Part shown: piece after piece, positions 14,324-22,984 of the stretch | Layout of the letters: each line of letters begins with the position of its first letter | How positions within the stretch are numbered: the stretch's first letter is position 1 | IMG/VR virus record: IMGVR_UViG_3300047510_001029 | Coordinates: 1 to 64,000 of that record | From: a virus | Strand: one strand, 5' to 3' | Length of the DNA stretch: 64,000 bases | Program-made: the position numbers and the translations under genes | Notes under the pieces: model-generated | Database searches by the model: none | What the model saw: the letters and a program-made list of their open reading frames with translations, nothing else | What the model was told of the DNA's origin: nothing

Positions 14324-17300
14324 TCAATTAACTCCTTTAAGTTCGTTAATTTCTTCTTTAAGTTCTTTAATCGCTTCAATTAAGAGGGGAACAAGTTTTT
14401 CATATTGGACTGCAAGATATCCATTATCTCTTTCAATTACCACTTCAGGAAGAACTGCTTGAACTTCTTGTGCAATGACACCAACTTCTGTTCCTTCTTT
14501 TCCAGATTTATCATTCCAATCAAAAGTATTACCACTTAAGGATAATACTTTATCTAGTGCATTGGGAATAGGAGCGATGTTATCCTTTAATCTTTGATCA
14601 GAAGTATAGAAAGCAGTGATATCTCCAGTTACATCAAGTTGTCCTGTTATATCAATACCAGCAGATTTTGTAGATAATTTAACTGAATTATCAAAATAAA
14701 GACTTACGGCACTATTTTCTGTGAATGTAGCAAGAGTTTCTGTTCCAGCAGCATTTCTAATTTCTAAGAGATTGGATTGTAGAATTAAACTAGCAGTTCC
14801 AGAATCTTTAATATAACTGTTTGATCCATCGTGATAAATGTCTAAATCATTTCCATTCCCAAGATACAAATGATCATTATCATTGAATCTTAAGTTTGAA
14901 TCTACTACAATAGAACTGTTAAATGTTACACTATTTTGGAAAGTTGCCGCACCATCTACATTTAGAGTTGAATCAAAATCAACTGCTCCACCAACATTTA
15001 ATCTTCCACCAATTCCAACTCCACCAGATACAATTAATGAACCAGTGGTTGTTGATGTTGATGGAGTATTATTTGTAACTTTTAATCCAGCACTAAAAAC
15101 TCCAGCAGCTTTTAATTTAATTTCTTTATTGAAAGTAACTGGTCCGTCAAATTGAGAAAGAACTGTTCCAGATACTCCACCCTCAACGAGAAGTCTATCT
15201 TTAATAGTAACTTCATCAAATACAGAACTTAGTTTTTTAGAATTTTCACCAGTTACAGTTGGAGTTGGAATATCATAAGAAACAACTTCTCCACTTGCTG
15301 CAATAGTTTTGGTGTTTCCATTAAAGAAATCGCCATTATTATTCATACCAGTATAGACAACAACTCCAGCAGATCTTTCCTGAGCTTGTGAGAAGAATTG
15401 TTCTGCTTCTGATAATGTCTTAACTTGAACTTGAGGTAATCCAGTTGAATAGTTACCAGGACCATATCCAAGATATTCAAAAGTATGACCTGATGCGCGA
15501 ATAATTGAAGGTCTGCGGAATTCAATTGCGACTGGATCAATTTTACGAACTAAGGAATCATTATCATGAGCCTCTGAAACAGTTCCAAAAATACCACGTT
15601 CTACAGTTGCTTGAGTGGAATTATTATCACTGGTAACTCTCATAATCTCATTATCAATCTGAATATAAGATCCAAGAGGTAATCTTTGCGCCGTTGCAAT
15701 ACCAACAATATTACTGATAAAGATTGTTGTTGCGGTAGATGTCACACTAGCATTAAGTTTAAATGCTCTTCCATCATAAAATGAAACGCCGCGACTACCA
15801 AGATTTTCTCCTGTTACATCAGAAACCCCACCATTTGAGGATAGACCGTGCTTAAGAACATAACCATTTACTGCAGAAATTGATTGGTTTGTAACTGCCG
15901 TAAATGAGGTTACACTTTGTCTGTCTTTTACAACATAGTCACCAAGATTGTTATTACTTGAATCTATGATTCTAAATTTATTTCCAACTAACAATCCATG
16001 TGCAGAAGAAGTTATAAATGTTGTGATTCCTGTTGCCGAAGTATAATTTGAGGATGTAATTTGTATAGAGGGACCTACAACAAAAGCATACTGTCCCGAA
16101 AGAATTGTGGGATCTCCACTTGTTCTAGCAATTGCAACAGAAGTTGAAGATGGAACAGATGATATACGATAATATCCATCAGAGGTAGTTCCAGTTCCAG
16201 TAACTTGTACGACATCACCAATATTTGTAGAAATTCCCACTGTGGTGATTGTATATCTTGCAGCACTATCCCCAACACCAATTCTACTTTGATCAAAATA
16301 TAATGCAGTAGCACTATATCCAGATCCAGGACTCATAATATTTACAGAAGTGATGGAATTTCCAGCACCAGACACAACAACATTTGCGGTTGCTCCATTC
16401 CATGTTCCAGTTTGAGAACCGTTTAAAAGTTTGACCCCATAATAAGTTCCTGGATTATATGTAGAACCTGGTGTTACGGATCCAGTTACAATACCAGATA
16501 ATCCGTGGAATCTTGAGAAATTTATTGTACTAGTTCCAGAATTAAAGGAAGAAATTGAGAGTCCAATTCCAATTTCTTTGAGTATTAAGTCAGATGTTTC
16601 TCTAGTAATACTTTTTTTCAGATCATTTGTTACAACATCACCAATTGGAGCACGCTTTGCATAAGTTTTTGCTGATCTTGGATTATCATTTACATTATCA
16701 CGATCTAATTGAGGATAAAGATCAGCAGGAAGTTGTCCAAATTTTAGACTTGTAAATTCTTCAGTGACCTGATTATTTGCATTTAAAACATACAGATGAT
16801 AAATTCCATCTTGCTTATCTTGAATATAAGGAGAAATTACTTCATTACGATAAACAAATAGATTTGCTTTCCAATCATTTCGTTCAAATCTTGGAAGATT
16901 TTCATCTCTTACGCTTGTATTACTCGTAAAAGTTCCTGTCGTTTGAGTAGCGCCTGTAACTAAGTTATTGGTCGAGTAACTGAAGGTATTTACATCTGTA
17001 ACTCCAGTGACTTCAAATGAACCATTATATCCAGAATTGAAAGTTCCAGTTGAATTTGTAGAGCTCTTAACATTTCTAATAATAACAGTTTCACCCACTT
17101 GGATATTATGAGGGAGCTCAGAAATTACTGTAACTGTACCAGAACTTTCAGTGCAAGTTGAAATGAATCTTGGATTTTTATTGTAATCATAATCAGTTCT
17201 TCCAATACTTGTTCTCGTAAAATCTACACTACTTCTAGATCCAGTAGTGCTGCTTTCTTGAAGAATAAATCCAGATTCTGGATCTTTTGAGTTTGATAGT

Positions 17301-19723
17301 TCTTTCGGAATTACAACTCTAAACTTATAGAGTTTTTCATCTAGACTTCTTTCGTCAGAAATTCTCTTTACAAAAGCAACGTCAGTTGTTTCTCCATAAG
17401 TTTCAACGCCACCAGCAGCAAATGCATTATAAATTTCATTTCCAGAATTGACGTGAATAAACCAATTACCATATTCAGCATCATATTGAATTGGAGATCC
17501 AAGTTCTCTAACATCTTTATCGGAAACACGACTCAAGATTTTTAGATTTGTTCCACCATAAACATCAATTTCTTGATTTTGAAGTGCGTTTGTATATGAA
17601 GATGCTAATTTAATTGCATTACTACTATCTTTAATTGCATAGTATGTTTGATGTGCTTCAATATTCTCGGGCAAATCACCATCATCACTTATGATTTTAA
17701 CTTTTTCTCCAGTTAAAATACCACTGTTAGATCCAACATTAAAAGAATTTGCAGTAGGACCAGAAATTACAGTATATGTTTTAACAGAACTTGTACTTCC
17801 AAGAGCGGTGGTAAAACCAGATATACTGATTTCATTATCACACATATAGATGGAAGCTGAGTAAGTTACTCCTAGTCCAATCAAATGCAATTTATCATTT
17901 AATTTCGCACCAATTCTATATCCTTGTGTAATTGATGATGGTGGATTATCTGGAGAAGTAAATCCAAAAAGATATAAATGATTTGAAATTCCTTTCGTAA
18001 CTCCTATTGAAGTTGTTAATCCAACATCTAAAGATACCCAATCAATTTCTTCTTCTACTCCAGTAATTGCTCTTGGGGGAATAATAGATGTAATAAATGC
18101 TCTATTATCTTTTTCAAATGATTCTTTTTTAAATCCAGAAGAACTTAGAGAAATCTGTCCAAAGTTAGAGTTAGAGTTTGTAATTGAAGCATCGCCACCA
18201 GTTTGAGCATCAAAATGCTTATTAAATCCAATCGCAAATACAGAAACTACCTGAATAAATGCATCATTTGAAATCTTAATATGCGAAGATTCCCACCCTT
18301 GTCGATAAATTGCATCGGAATCTAAATGATAGACTTTACTTTCATCTGTTTGAGAGGATCCTTCCGATAAAGCAGCACCATAAACTGTACTATAATTTAC
18401 GGACTGATAGGTTCTCGATGGTTTATCGTATTTTGCAAATGCTCGATCATCTTTTTGTAGAGAAACTGCCGTGAATTGTGCTACAACGGTACTTCTAAAA
18501 CCAGATGCCTTACTTCCATCAGCATGAAGTCCATTCATACCCCAAACTGAACGAAGAGAGCAGTTAAAGATATACGGAGAAGCACCTGATACAGTATCAG
18601 TTTCTACAGTAACTGTTGCGCCAGAAAAACTTGGACTTGCTGAAATTGTTACATATGATTCTAGTGCAGGTAAAAGATAAGTGAATGAAGTTGGACTCAG
18701 AATATTTTGAACAGTAGTTGAAATATTATAGTTGTCCGTTAGACCAGTGCCATCACCAACTCCTTTAATTTTGATCGGAGTTCCTTCATTTAAACCGTGC
18801 TCTTGTGTAGTTGTCACGGTCACAACAGCACTTGCTACAAAACCATTTCCAGAAATAATGTTAGAAATTTCGAGTGGATCTGAAGCAAAAGCTCCTACAA
18901 TTTCCCATTCTGGATTTCTCTTTGCAAATCCATCAGAATCAGATGGAAATTTTTCACGAATTTCACGATATGCATTATAAGCATTAGAGACCTTACTATA
19001 ATACATATCAAGGTCTGTGAGACCATAAGAACTTACTTCATTTACACCATCACAAAACTCAAAGCAAGTTAGTTTGTGGTGAGAAAAGTTAGGTGTTGAT
19101 AAATAAACTCCACCAAAATTATCGGGGTTTGTATAAACCAATCCACTTGAGTCCCCATCAAACATGGAGAATTGCCAGAAATAACAAGCACCAGTAATTC
19201 TAAAAATTGCAGAATTATCTACATTATCATCAGTTGGATTTGGAATATATTTTGGACGAATTTTTGTTTTTCTAAGATCTAGACCAACAATTGAAGTTCC
19301 TCTTGGTACTACAACACCACCATAGTAACTATTGAACTTATAAAGAATGTTATCTTCTTGGTTTAAATCAAAATTAGATTCTAAACCAAGAGAAAATACT
19401 GAAGACGCAACAGATTCTGACCCCGATCTACTAACTGCTTTTGCTCCAGAATTATCGTAAATTGCCCATCCTGGGCGGTTATCTACTAGATGTTCTCCAG
19501 GAAAAAGAAGAATTGTCGTCTTTTCTACGAGGTCGTTATTATTTCCCCGTACATATGAAAATCTTGCCGCTTCTAAAAGTGCTCTCTGAATCGTTTTAAA
19601 TGGACGAGCAAGAGAATTGCCTTGATTTTCAATACCATCAGTAGAATCAAGGTCGTTTGGATTTACATAAAGAATACGACCTTCGGTATTCTTAATAAAA
19701 TTGTCTAATTTATTCAGAGGCAT
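14324..19723 (-). CDS. Very large tail fibre with C-terminal S74 chaperone, 1,799 aa
   Basis: Largest gene in the window. The N-terminus (FIKNTEGRILYVNPNDLDST, then ARPFKTIQRALLEAARFSYV) is of the pectate-lyase-like or baseplate-attachment kind found in cyanophage fibres. The middle is beta-rich with repeated short motifs (TVTTTQEHGLNEGT, VTVISELPHNIQVGE). From about residue 1,590 there are fibre repeats including NGNDLDIYHDGSNSYIKD. Residues from about 1,707 form a peptidase S74 intramolecular chaperone: TSDQRLKDNI with the Ser of the autocleavage site, then VGVIAQEVQAVLPEVV and a terminal coiled coil. S74 domains drive trimerisation and then cut themselves off. Confidence 0.9.
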   Translation of the reverse strand: MPLNKLDNFIKNTEGRILYVNPNDLDSTDGIENQGNSLARPFKTIQRALLEAARFSYVRGNNNDLVEKTTILLFPGEHLVDNRPGWAIYDNSGAKAVSRSGSESVASSVFSLGLESNFDLNQEDNILYKFNSYYGGVVVPRGTSIVGLDLRKTKIRPKYIPNPTDDNVDNSAIFRITGACYFWQFSMFDGDSSGLVYTNPDNFGGVYLSTPNFSHHKLTCFEFCDGVNEVSSYGLTDLDMYYSKVSNAYNAYREIREKFPSDSDGFAKRNPEWEIVGAFASDPLEISNIISGNGFVASAVVTVTTTQEHGLNEGTPIKIKGVGDGTGLTDNYNISTTVQNILSPTSFTYLLPALESYVTISASPSFSGATVTVETDTVSGASPYIFNCSLRSVWGMNGLHADGSKASGFRSTVVAQFTAVSLQKDDRAFAKYDKPSRTYQSVNYSTVYGAALSEGSSQTDESKVYHLDSDAIYRQGWESSHIKISNDAFIQVVSVFAIGFNKHFDAQTGGDASITNSNSNFGQISLSSSGFKKESFEKDNRAFITSIIPPRAITGVEEEIDWVSLDVGLTTSIGVTKGISNHLYLFGFTSPDNPPSSITQGYRIGAKLNDKLHLIGLGVTYSASIYMCDNEISISGFTTALGSTSSVKTYTVISGPTANSFNVGSNSGILTGEKVKIISDDGDLPENIEAHQTYYAIKDSSNAIKLASSYTNALQNQEIDVYGGTNLKILSRVSDKDVRELGSPIQYDAEYGNWFIHVNSGNEIYNAFAAGGVETYGETTDVAFVKRISDERSLDEKLYKFRVVIPKELSNSKDPESGFILQESSTTGSRSSVDFTRTSIGRTDYDYNKNPRFISTCTESSGTVTVISELPHNIQVGETVIIRNVKSSTNSTGTFNSGYNGSFEVTGVTDVNTFSYSTNNLVTGATQTTGTFTSNTSVRDENLPRFERNDWKANLFVYRNEVISPYIQDKQDGIYHLYVLNANNQVTEEFTSLKFGQLPADLYPQLDRDNVNDNPRSAKTYAKRAPIGDVVTNDLKKSITRETSDLILKEIGIGLSISSFNSGTSTINFSRFHGLSGIVTGSVTPGSTYNPGTYYGVKLLNGSQTGTWNGATANVVVSGAGNSITSVNIMSPGSGYSATALYFDQSRIGVGDSAARYTITTVGISTNIGDVVQVTGTGTTSDGYYRISSVPSSTSVAIARTSGDPTILSGQYAFVVGPSIQITSSNYTSATGITTFITSSAHGLLVGNKFRIIDSSNNNLGDYVVKDRQSVTSFTAVTNQSISAVNGYVLKHGLSSNGGVSDVTGENLGSRGVSFYDGRAFKLNASVTSTATTIFISNIVGIATAQRLPLGSYIQIDNEIMRVTSDNNSTQATVERGIFGTVSEAHDNDSLVRKIDPVAIEFRRPSIIRASGHTFEYLGYGPGNYSTGLPQVQVKTLSEAEQFFSQAQERSAGVVVYTGMNNNGDFFNGNTKTIAASGEVVSYDIPTPTVTGENSKKLSSVFDEVTIKDRLLVEGGVSGTVLSQFDGPVTFNKEIKLKAAGVFSAGLKVTNNTPSTSTTTGSLIVSGGVGIGGRLNVGGAVDFDSTLNVDGAATFQNSVTFNSSIVVDSNLRFNDNDHLYLGNGNDLDIYHDGSNSYIKDSGTASLILQSNLLEIRNAAGTETLATFTENSAVSLYFDNSVKLSTKSAGIDITGQLDVTGDITAFYTSDQRLKDNIAPIPNALDKVLSLSGNTFDWNDKSGKEGTEVGVIAQEVQAVLPEVVIERDNGYLAVQYEKLVPLLIEAIKELKEEINELKGVN

Positions 19724-19755
19724 CGTATTATGACTTCTAAATTATTGCTATCTTT

Positions 19756-19762
19756 TATTTAG
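19756..19762 (-). promoter_or_regulatory. Late-type motif CTAAATA
   Basis: CTAAATA on the minus strand about 33 bases before the 1,799-residue fibre gene. The same heptamer occurs before several other late-type genes. It overlaps the TAA stop of the gene ending at 19759. Confidence 0.4.
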
Positions 19763-20070
19763 CTGGTCAAATCTTCCTCATCAAAAAGATATTCTACATC
19801 TGGTGGCATATCCTCTGGGTTTTCTAGGTCCATTGGGAACAAGCAAGGATGTGCCTCTTCGTCTATAAGATAGAACGAGTTTTTATATAAGTCTTCTGGT
19901 TCAAAAGCTCTATATTTGTCTGCTGTTCTACAGAGTTCTTGGTCGTATAAGTGCCCGTCTGGGAGCTCATCAAAGGTAAAGGGAATCTCGTTGATGAAGT
20001 ACATTTTCACAATCATACTACCATTATTGTACCAACAGTATGCGTGACTGATTCTGTACTTAAAAGACAT
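19759..20070 (-). CDS. Hypothetical protein, 103 aa
   Basis: The frame extends to 20145, but that would run into the tRNA-Leu gene; the ATG at 20070 (MSFKYRISHAYCWYNNGSMI) is the sensible start. Acidic C-terminus (PEDMPPDVEYLFDEEDL). No family recognised. Confidence 0.7.
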   Translation of the reverse strand: MSFKYRISHAYCWYNNGSMIVKMYFINEIPFTFDELPDGHLYDQELCRTADKYRAFEPEDLYKNSFYLIDEEAHPCLFPMDLENPEDMPPDVEYLFDEEDLTS

Positions 20071-20105
20071 AGGGTTTTGTGCCCGACATCTTATATTTAT
20101 TTTAA

Positions 20106-20386
20106 TGCGAGTAGGGAGACTTGAACTCCCACGGGCAATGCCCAACAGATTTTCTTACCACTATAGTTTTCACTACCCTTTCGGTTTGTGGTCTGGACTA
20201 TACCTTCACCATACCTTTCGGTTTAGGTGTTCCCCGTCTAGTCTCTACACCTTCATCTTACGATGCTTGGCTCGGTATTGCCATTTTACAGGTTTCACCG
20301 AATTTGAGGAATTACACTCATAAAGTTTCCTAAATGAGGCTCAATTTTCATAAGTCTGGTGTGTCTACCGATTCCACCATACTCGC
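20106..20386 (-). tRNA. tRNA-Leu(UAA) interrupted by a group I intron
   Basis: Exon 1 is 20352-20386 (35 nt) and exon 2 is 20106-20153 (48 nt); joined they give an 83-nt class II tRNA. Acceptor stem GCGAGTA/TACTCGC, D-arm, anticodon loop CUUAAAA (anticodon UAA), long variable arm GGGC-ATT-GCCC, T-arm GGGAG-TTCAAGT-CTCCC and discriminator A; CCA is not encoded. The base pair at 27-43 is a C-U mismatch. The interruption lies after the first anticodon base, the same place as the classic cyanobacterial tRNA-Leu intron. It has its own promoter at 20397-20425. Confidence 0.95.
20154..20351 (-). ncRNA. Group I self-splicing intron in tRNA-Leu, 198 nt, no ORF
   Basis: The sequence matches the cyanobacterial (Anabaena-type, subgroup IC3) tRNA-Leu intron in order. 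IGS segment ATTGAG pairs with exon CUU through the U-G pair at the 5' splice site. A P4-like helix TCGGT/ACCGA is followed by GCCAAGC. A Q/R-like region reads GAAGGTGTAGAGACTAGACG. The P7 pair GACTA/TAGTC differs from Anabaena GACTC/GAGTC by a compensatory change. GAAA-tetraloop hairpins lie near the 3' end, and the terminal G precedes the 3' exon. At 198 nt it is about as short as the smallest natural group I introns I know (Azoarcus tRNA-Ile, about 205 nt). Confidence 0.92.
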
Positions 20387-20396
20387 TTGTGAGACC

Positions 20397-20425
20397 ATTA
20401 TAACTCATAGAGTTGTAGTGGTCAA
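20397..20425 (-). promoter_or_regulatory. tRNA-Leu promoter TTGACC-17-TATAAT
   Basis: Minus strand -35 TTGACC (20420-20425), exact 17-bp spacer and -10 TATAAT (20397-20402). The -35 starts one base after the end of tRNA-Met. The predicted transcription start would be only a few bases before the tRNA-Leu 5' end, so the intron-bearing tRNA can be made independently of the other tRNAs. Confidence 0.8.
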
Positions 20426-20426
20426 G

Positions 20427-20499
20427 TGCTGGTTGCGAGGATCGAACTCGCCTCCCATCGATTATGAGTCGATTGCATTCGCCAGATTGCTAAACCAGC
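20427..20499 (-). tRNA. tRNA with CAU anticodon (Met, or lysidine-modified Ile2)
   Basis: 73-nt class I tRNA: acceptor GCTGGTT/AACCAGC, T8-A9, anticodon stem ATCGA/TCGAT with loop CUCAUAA (anticodon CAU), T-arm GCGAG-TTCGATC-CTCGC, discriminator A. An elongator Met is most likely by default; Ile2 decoding AUA after lysidine modification cannot be excluded. CCA not encoded. Confidence 0.92.
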
Positions 20500-20503
20500 A
20501 AGG

Positions 20504-20575
20504 TAGGACTGCTGTGAATTGAACACAGTTCACACCGTTATAAGCAGTGGGCCTTAACCAATAGGCGACAGTCCC
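20504..20575 (-). tRNA. tRNA-Ile(UAU)
   Basis: 72-nt tRNA: acceptor GGGACTG/CAGTCCT (G-U at the first pair), anticodon stem CACTG/CGGTG with loop CUUAUAA (anticodon UAU), T-arm CTGTG-TTCAATT-CACAG, discriminator A. It reads AUA directly, which bacteria usually do with a lysidine-modified CAU tRNA. Only four bases separate it from the CAU tRNA, so the two are probably cut from one transcript. Confidence 0.92.
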
Positions 20576-20590
20576 ATAAAACCCCGAGAA

Positions 20591-20764
20591 TCAGGGTGCT
20601 TCGTTGTTCAACTCAGTGTATATTCGTATGAGTTGCTCATCCGCAGGCATCATAACTGCTGTCCGCCCATCTTCACCAATTATACCTAAACTCTCTCCGT
20701 TTTCAACTCTCTCAATCAGTTCGTCAAAACGTTCTTGAAATTCTTCCACGGTGAAAACTTCCAT
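20591..20764 (-). CDS. Phd/YefM antitoxin-like small protein, 57 aa
   Basis: ATG at 20764, TGA at 20591. The sequence MEVFTVEEFQERFDELIERV then ENGESLGIIGEDGRTAVMMP follows the beta-alpha-alpha-beta-beta layout of Phd/YefM N-terminal domains (T-V-x-E-F/A near the start, a V-E-N-G-E turn, then I-I-G-E-D-G strands). It is shorter than full antitoxins because the toxin-binding tail is nearly absent, and no toxin gene is next to it. It might act as an orphan anti-toxin or autorepressor; inference only. Confidence 0.6.
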   Translation of the reverse strand: MEVFTVEEFQERFDELIERVENGESLGIIGEDGRTAVMMPADEQLIRIYTELNNEAP

Positions 20765-20788
20765 TTTTTCGTTATTTATAGTATAGCA

Positions 20789-20989
20789 TCACTGCCCATA
20801 AACTGCAAGGTCTGCATATTGGATTTGGTCAGGTTCAAGATTGGCAGTCACAACTTCCAACACATTCATAAACTGCTCGGTGGTTTCACAATTGACCTCT
20901 TTGGTACTTCCTTGATCGCTGAGAAGCAAGAAGGACTTAGTGCATACGTCAATTACAATGCCTTGTACAGTTTCTTGTGTGATACTCAT
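20789..20989 (-). CDS. Hypothetical protein, 66 aa
   Basis: An ATG at 21013 is in frame, but it lies at the -10 box of the promoter at 21016-21044, upstream of the expected transcript start. The ATG at 20989 (MSITQETVQGIVIDVCTKSF) is therefore used. Beta-rich first half, acidic second half (TTEQFMNVLEVVTANLEPDQ). Function unknown. Confidence 0.7.
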   Translation of the reverse strand: MSITQETVQGIVIDVCTKSFLLLSDQGSTKEVNCETTEQFMNVLEVVTANLEPDQIQYADLAVYGQ

Positions 20990-21015
20990 TAGGTGGTTTT
21001 GTTGATTACCCACGT

Positions 21016-21044
21016 ATTATAGAGCACCCCGGGGCGGGTGTCAA
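21016..21044 (-). promoter_or_regulatory. Perfect consensus promoter TTGACA-17-TATAAT
   Basis: Minus strand -35 TTGACA (21039-21044), 17-bp spacer, -10 TATAAT (21016-21021). The TGA stop of the upstream fibre gene is inside the -35. The GC-rich spacer contains a CACCC...GGGGTG inverted repeat including CCCCGGGG. It drives the small gene at 20989 and probably the Phd-like gene and tRNAs beyond. Confidence 0.85.
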
Positions 21045-22960
21045 GTCCCAATGATCCCATATCTGCCTCTGGAAGCGTCAAATTTGTTCTTGACCTCATC
21101 ATCCGTATAAGATCTCTGATACACTTTTACGACCGATACTGATATATTAGAGTAAATGTTTTCATCAGTCCAGGCAGCAATCTTAGTTGTAGTTGTACTT
21201 GCGGTTCCCAAAGCAACATCCCCAGAATAAGTAGCAACTCCAACACCATTGACATAGAGTTTGGTATTATTTGTTCCGTTTCTTACAACAACACCGTGAT
21301 ACCAAGCACCATTTGTAATTGCAGATCCAACAAGAGTTGTAGTTGCAGCTCCAGAAGAAACAGTATAGATTAATCTGTTTTTAGAAATCCCAGAGAATAT
21401 TCCACTTTGTCCATAAGAAACTCCCAGCATATTAGTGCTTGTAGAAGTTGAATTTACATCTACAATTGTGTTTGCATAATTCAAGTAATTTCCAAAACTA
21501 AAAGTTGATGAAACTGTATCATTATTGAGAGATTTGGGGCTGATATAAACACTTCCGATTCCAATTGCAGTTACCGTTGTTCCAACAGAAACAATAGTCG
21601 ATAATCCCACAACATTTTGACCTACAGCAATACTTGTGGTTGTAATACCAGTAATAATGCCAGAAATAGGTCTAACTGTGCCAGCAGCAGATACAACTGA
21701 ATTAAAGATACTGGATGGACCTCCATTAACCTTAAACCAGGTTTCCATTGTCCAGGTTGTTCCTACACCCAAAACATTAGCTTGATTTGTTGTTTTAATT
21801 CCAGTTTGTACATATTGATCAATTGCATTAAATGTAAAGTAATTGCCATCAGAAATACTATAAGAAATAGAAGTACCTATTGGATATATCGTTGCATTAT
21901 TTCCATATCCACTTCTATCATACCAAATTGTTCCAATACCCGAATATGAATCAGGATCTCCAACATCTAGATATAAAACAGTAGCATCAGCATTTATTGT
22001 TACATCAGTATTATAATTTTTAACTGAGGCAATTGCTCCTAGATTCTTTGTTTCTCTTGCTACAATTTGATTATCAATTCTTTTAGATCCCCAAGCAGCA
22101 AGTTCTTTTTCGCTTTTATTTTCTTTGATTGTGTTTAAATCTTCTCTTAAAGAATCTCTTTGCTTTCTTAGATCAATAATTTCGTTGTATAAAACTCGAA
22201 TACTAGTTCCAATTCCAACGCATCTGGCAGGATTAGTAGCGCCACTATAAGTACGAAATACACTTATAACTCTTGCATTATGATCAGATTGAGTTTCTGA
22301 TATATCAAATCTACCATTTCCTATATTATCTCCACTACCATCAACTTTATTTCCAGTTAATGTCCTATCTTTATTTTTATAGAAATTAGGATCTTGCAAA
22401 TTTCGATATCCATATCCAGAATATTCAGGAGTAAGATTATTTACAGAGTCTGGTTCAAAGGGATTAAGTATATCATATCTTGCTGTAGGTCCTGCGACAT
22501 TTGGATATATACGAAGATTTTCAACCTCTTCCTTTACAGTAACATTAGTTCCATAAAATGTTCCCAGAAAACTAAAAATACCACCACTGTAGGCAATTCC
22601 TGGCCAACAATTACCAGTTGCTGCTTCGTCAGATAAAATAACAATTTGTTCTTTTTTTACATTAATTTGATTATTCAAAGAAATAATTTCATCATCTATG
22701 ATTTTACAGAATGCTTGAAGAGTTTCTGCTTCATTAGCGAACTTAGATCTAAGTTCTGAATCAACTCCTTCGTTGATATAATTACTAGGTTGTTCCGTAA
22801 CCTTTTCAGTTAAAGTTCCATCAGAATTTTGTTCTGTTTCAACAACTGTAATTGTTTCGGGAACAGTTAAATTAGTTTGAGATTCTAAGGCCCCAATTAG
22901 TTGATTCTGTTCGTCTTCAAGAATTTTAAGAACATCACTTCTCAAATTTTCATCAATCAT
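21041..22960 (-). CDS. Tail fibre/adhesin with LamG-like jelly-roll domain, 639 aa
   Basis: N-terminal 110 residues are charged with coiled-coil potential (IIDDEIISLNNQINVKKEQI), and a second coiled coil lies near 265-295. From about 330 a concanavalin/LamG-like jelly roll begins: VLYLDVGDPDSYSGIGTIWY, NATIYPIG..., TWTMETWFKV, then WYHGVVVRNGTNNTKLYVNG. Such domains bind carbohydrates or act as adhesin lobes. Residues 420-540 hold an insertion of beta-repeat sequence. The position between the S74 fibres suggests a host-surface-binding fibre. Late motif AATAAATA lies upstream. Confidence 0.85.
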   Translation of the reverse strand: MIDENLRSDVLKILEDEQNQLIGALESQTNLTVPETITVVETEQNSDGTLTEKVTEQPSNYINEGVDSELRSKFANEAETLQAFCKIIDDEIISLNNQINVKKEQIVILSDEAATGNCWPGIAYSGGIFSFLGTFYGTNVTVKEEVENLRIYPNVAGPTARYDILNPFEPDSVNNLTPEYSGYGYRNLQDPNFYKNKDRTLTGNKVDGSGDNIGNGRFDISETQSDHNARVISVFRTYSGATNPARCVGIGTSIRVLYNEIIDLRKQRDSLREDLNTIKENKSEKELAAWGSKRIDNQIVARETKNLGAIASVKNYNTDVTINADATVLYLDVGDPDSYSGIGTIWYDRSGYGNNATIYPIGTSISYSISDGNYFTFNAIDQYVQTGIKTTNQANVLGVGTTWTMETWFKVNGGPSSIFNSVVSAAGTVRPISGIITGITTTSIAVGQNVVGLSTIVSVGTTVTAIGIGSVYISPKSLNNDTVSSTFSFGNYLNYANTIVDVNSTSTSTNMLGVSYGQSGIFSGISKNRLIYTVSSGAATTTLVGSAITNGAWYHGVVVRNGTNNTKLYVNGVGVATYSGDVALGTASTTTTKIAAWTDENIYSNISVSVVKVYQRSYTDDEVKNKFDASRGRYGIIGT

Positions 22961-22984
22961 TTTTATTCAATCTCTCTTTGTTCT

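Noticed and set aside
20789-21013. Start at ATG 21013 for the 66-residue gene
   Set aside because: This ATG lies at the -10 box of the perfect promoter, so it would be upstream of the transcript.
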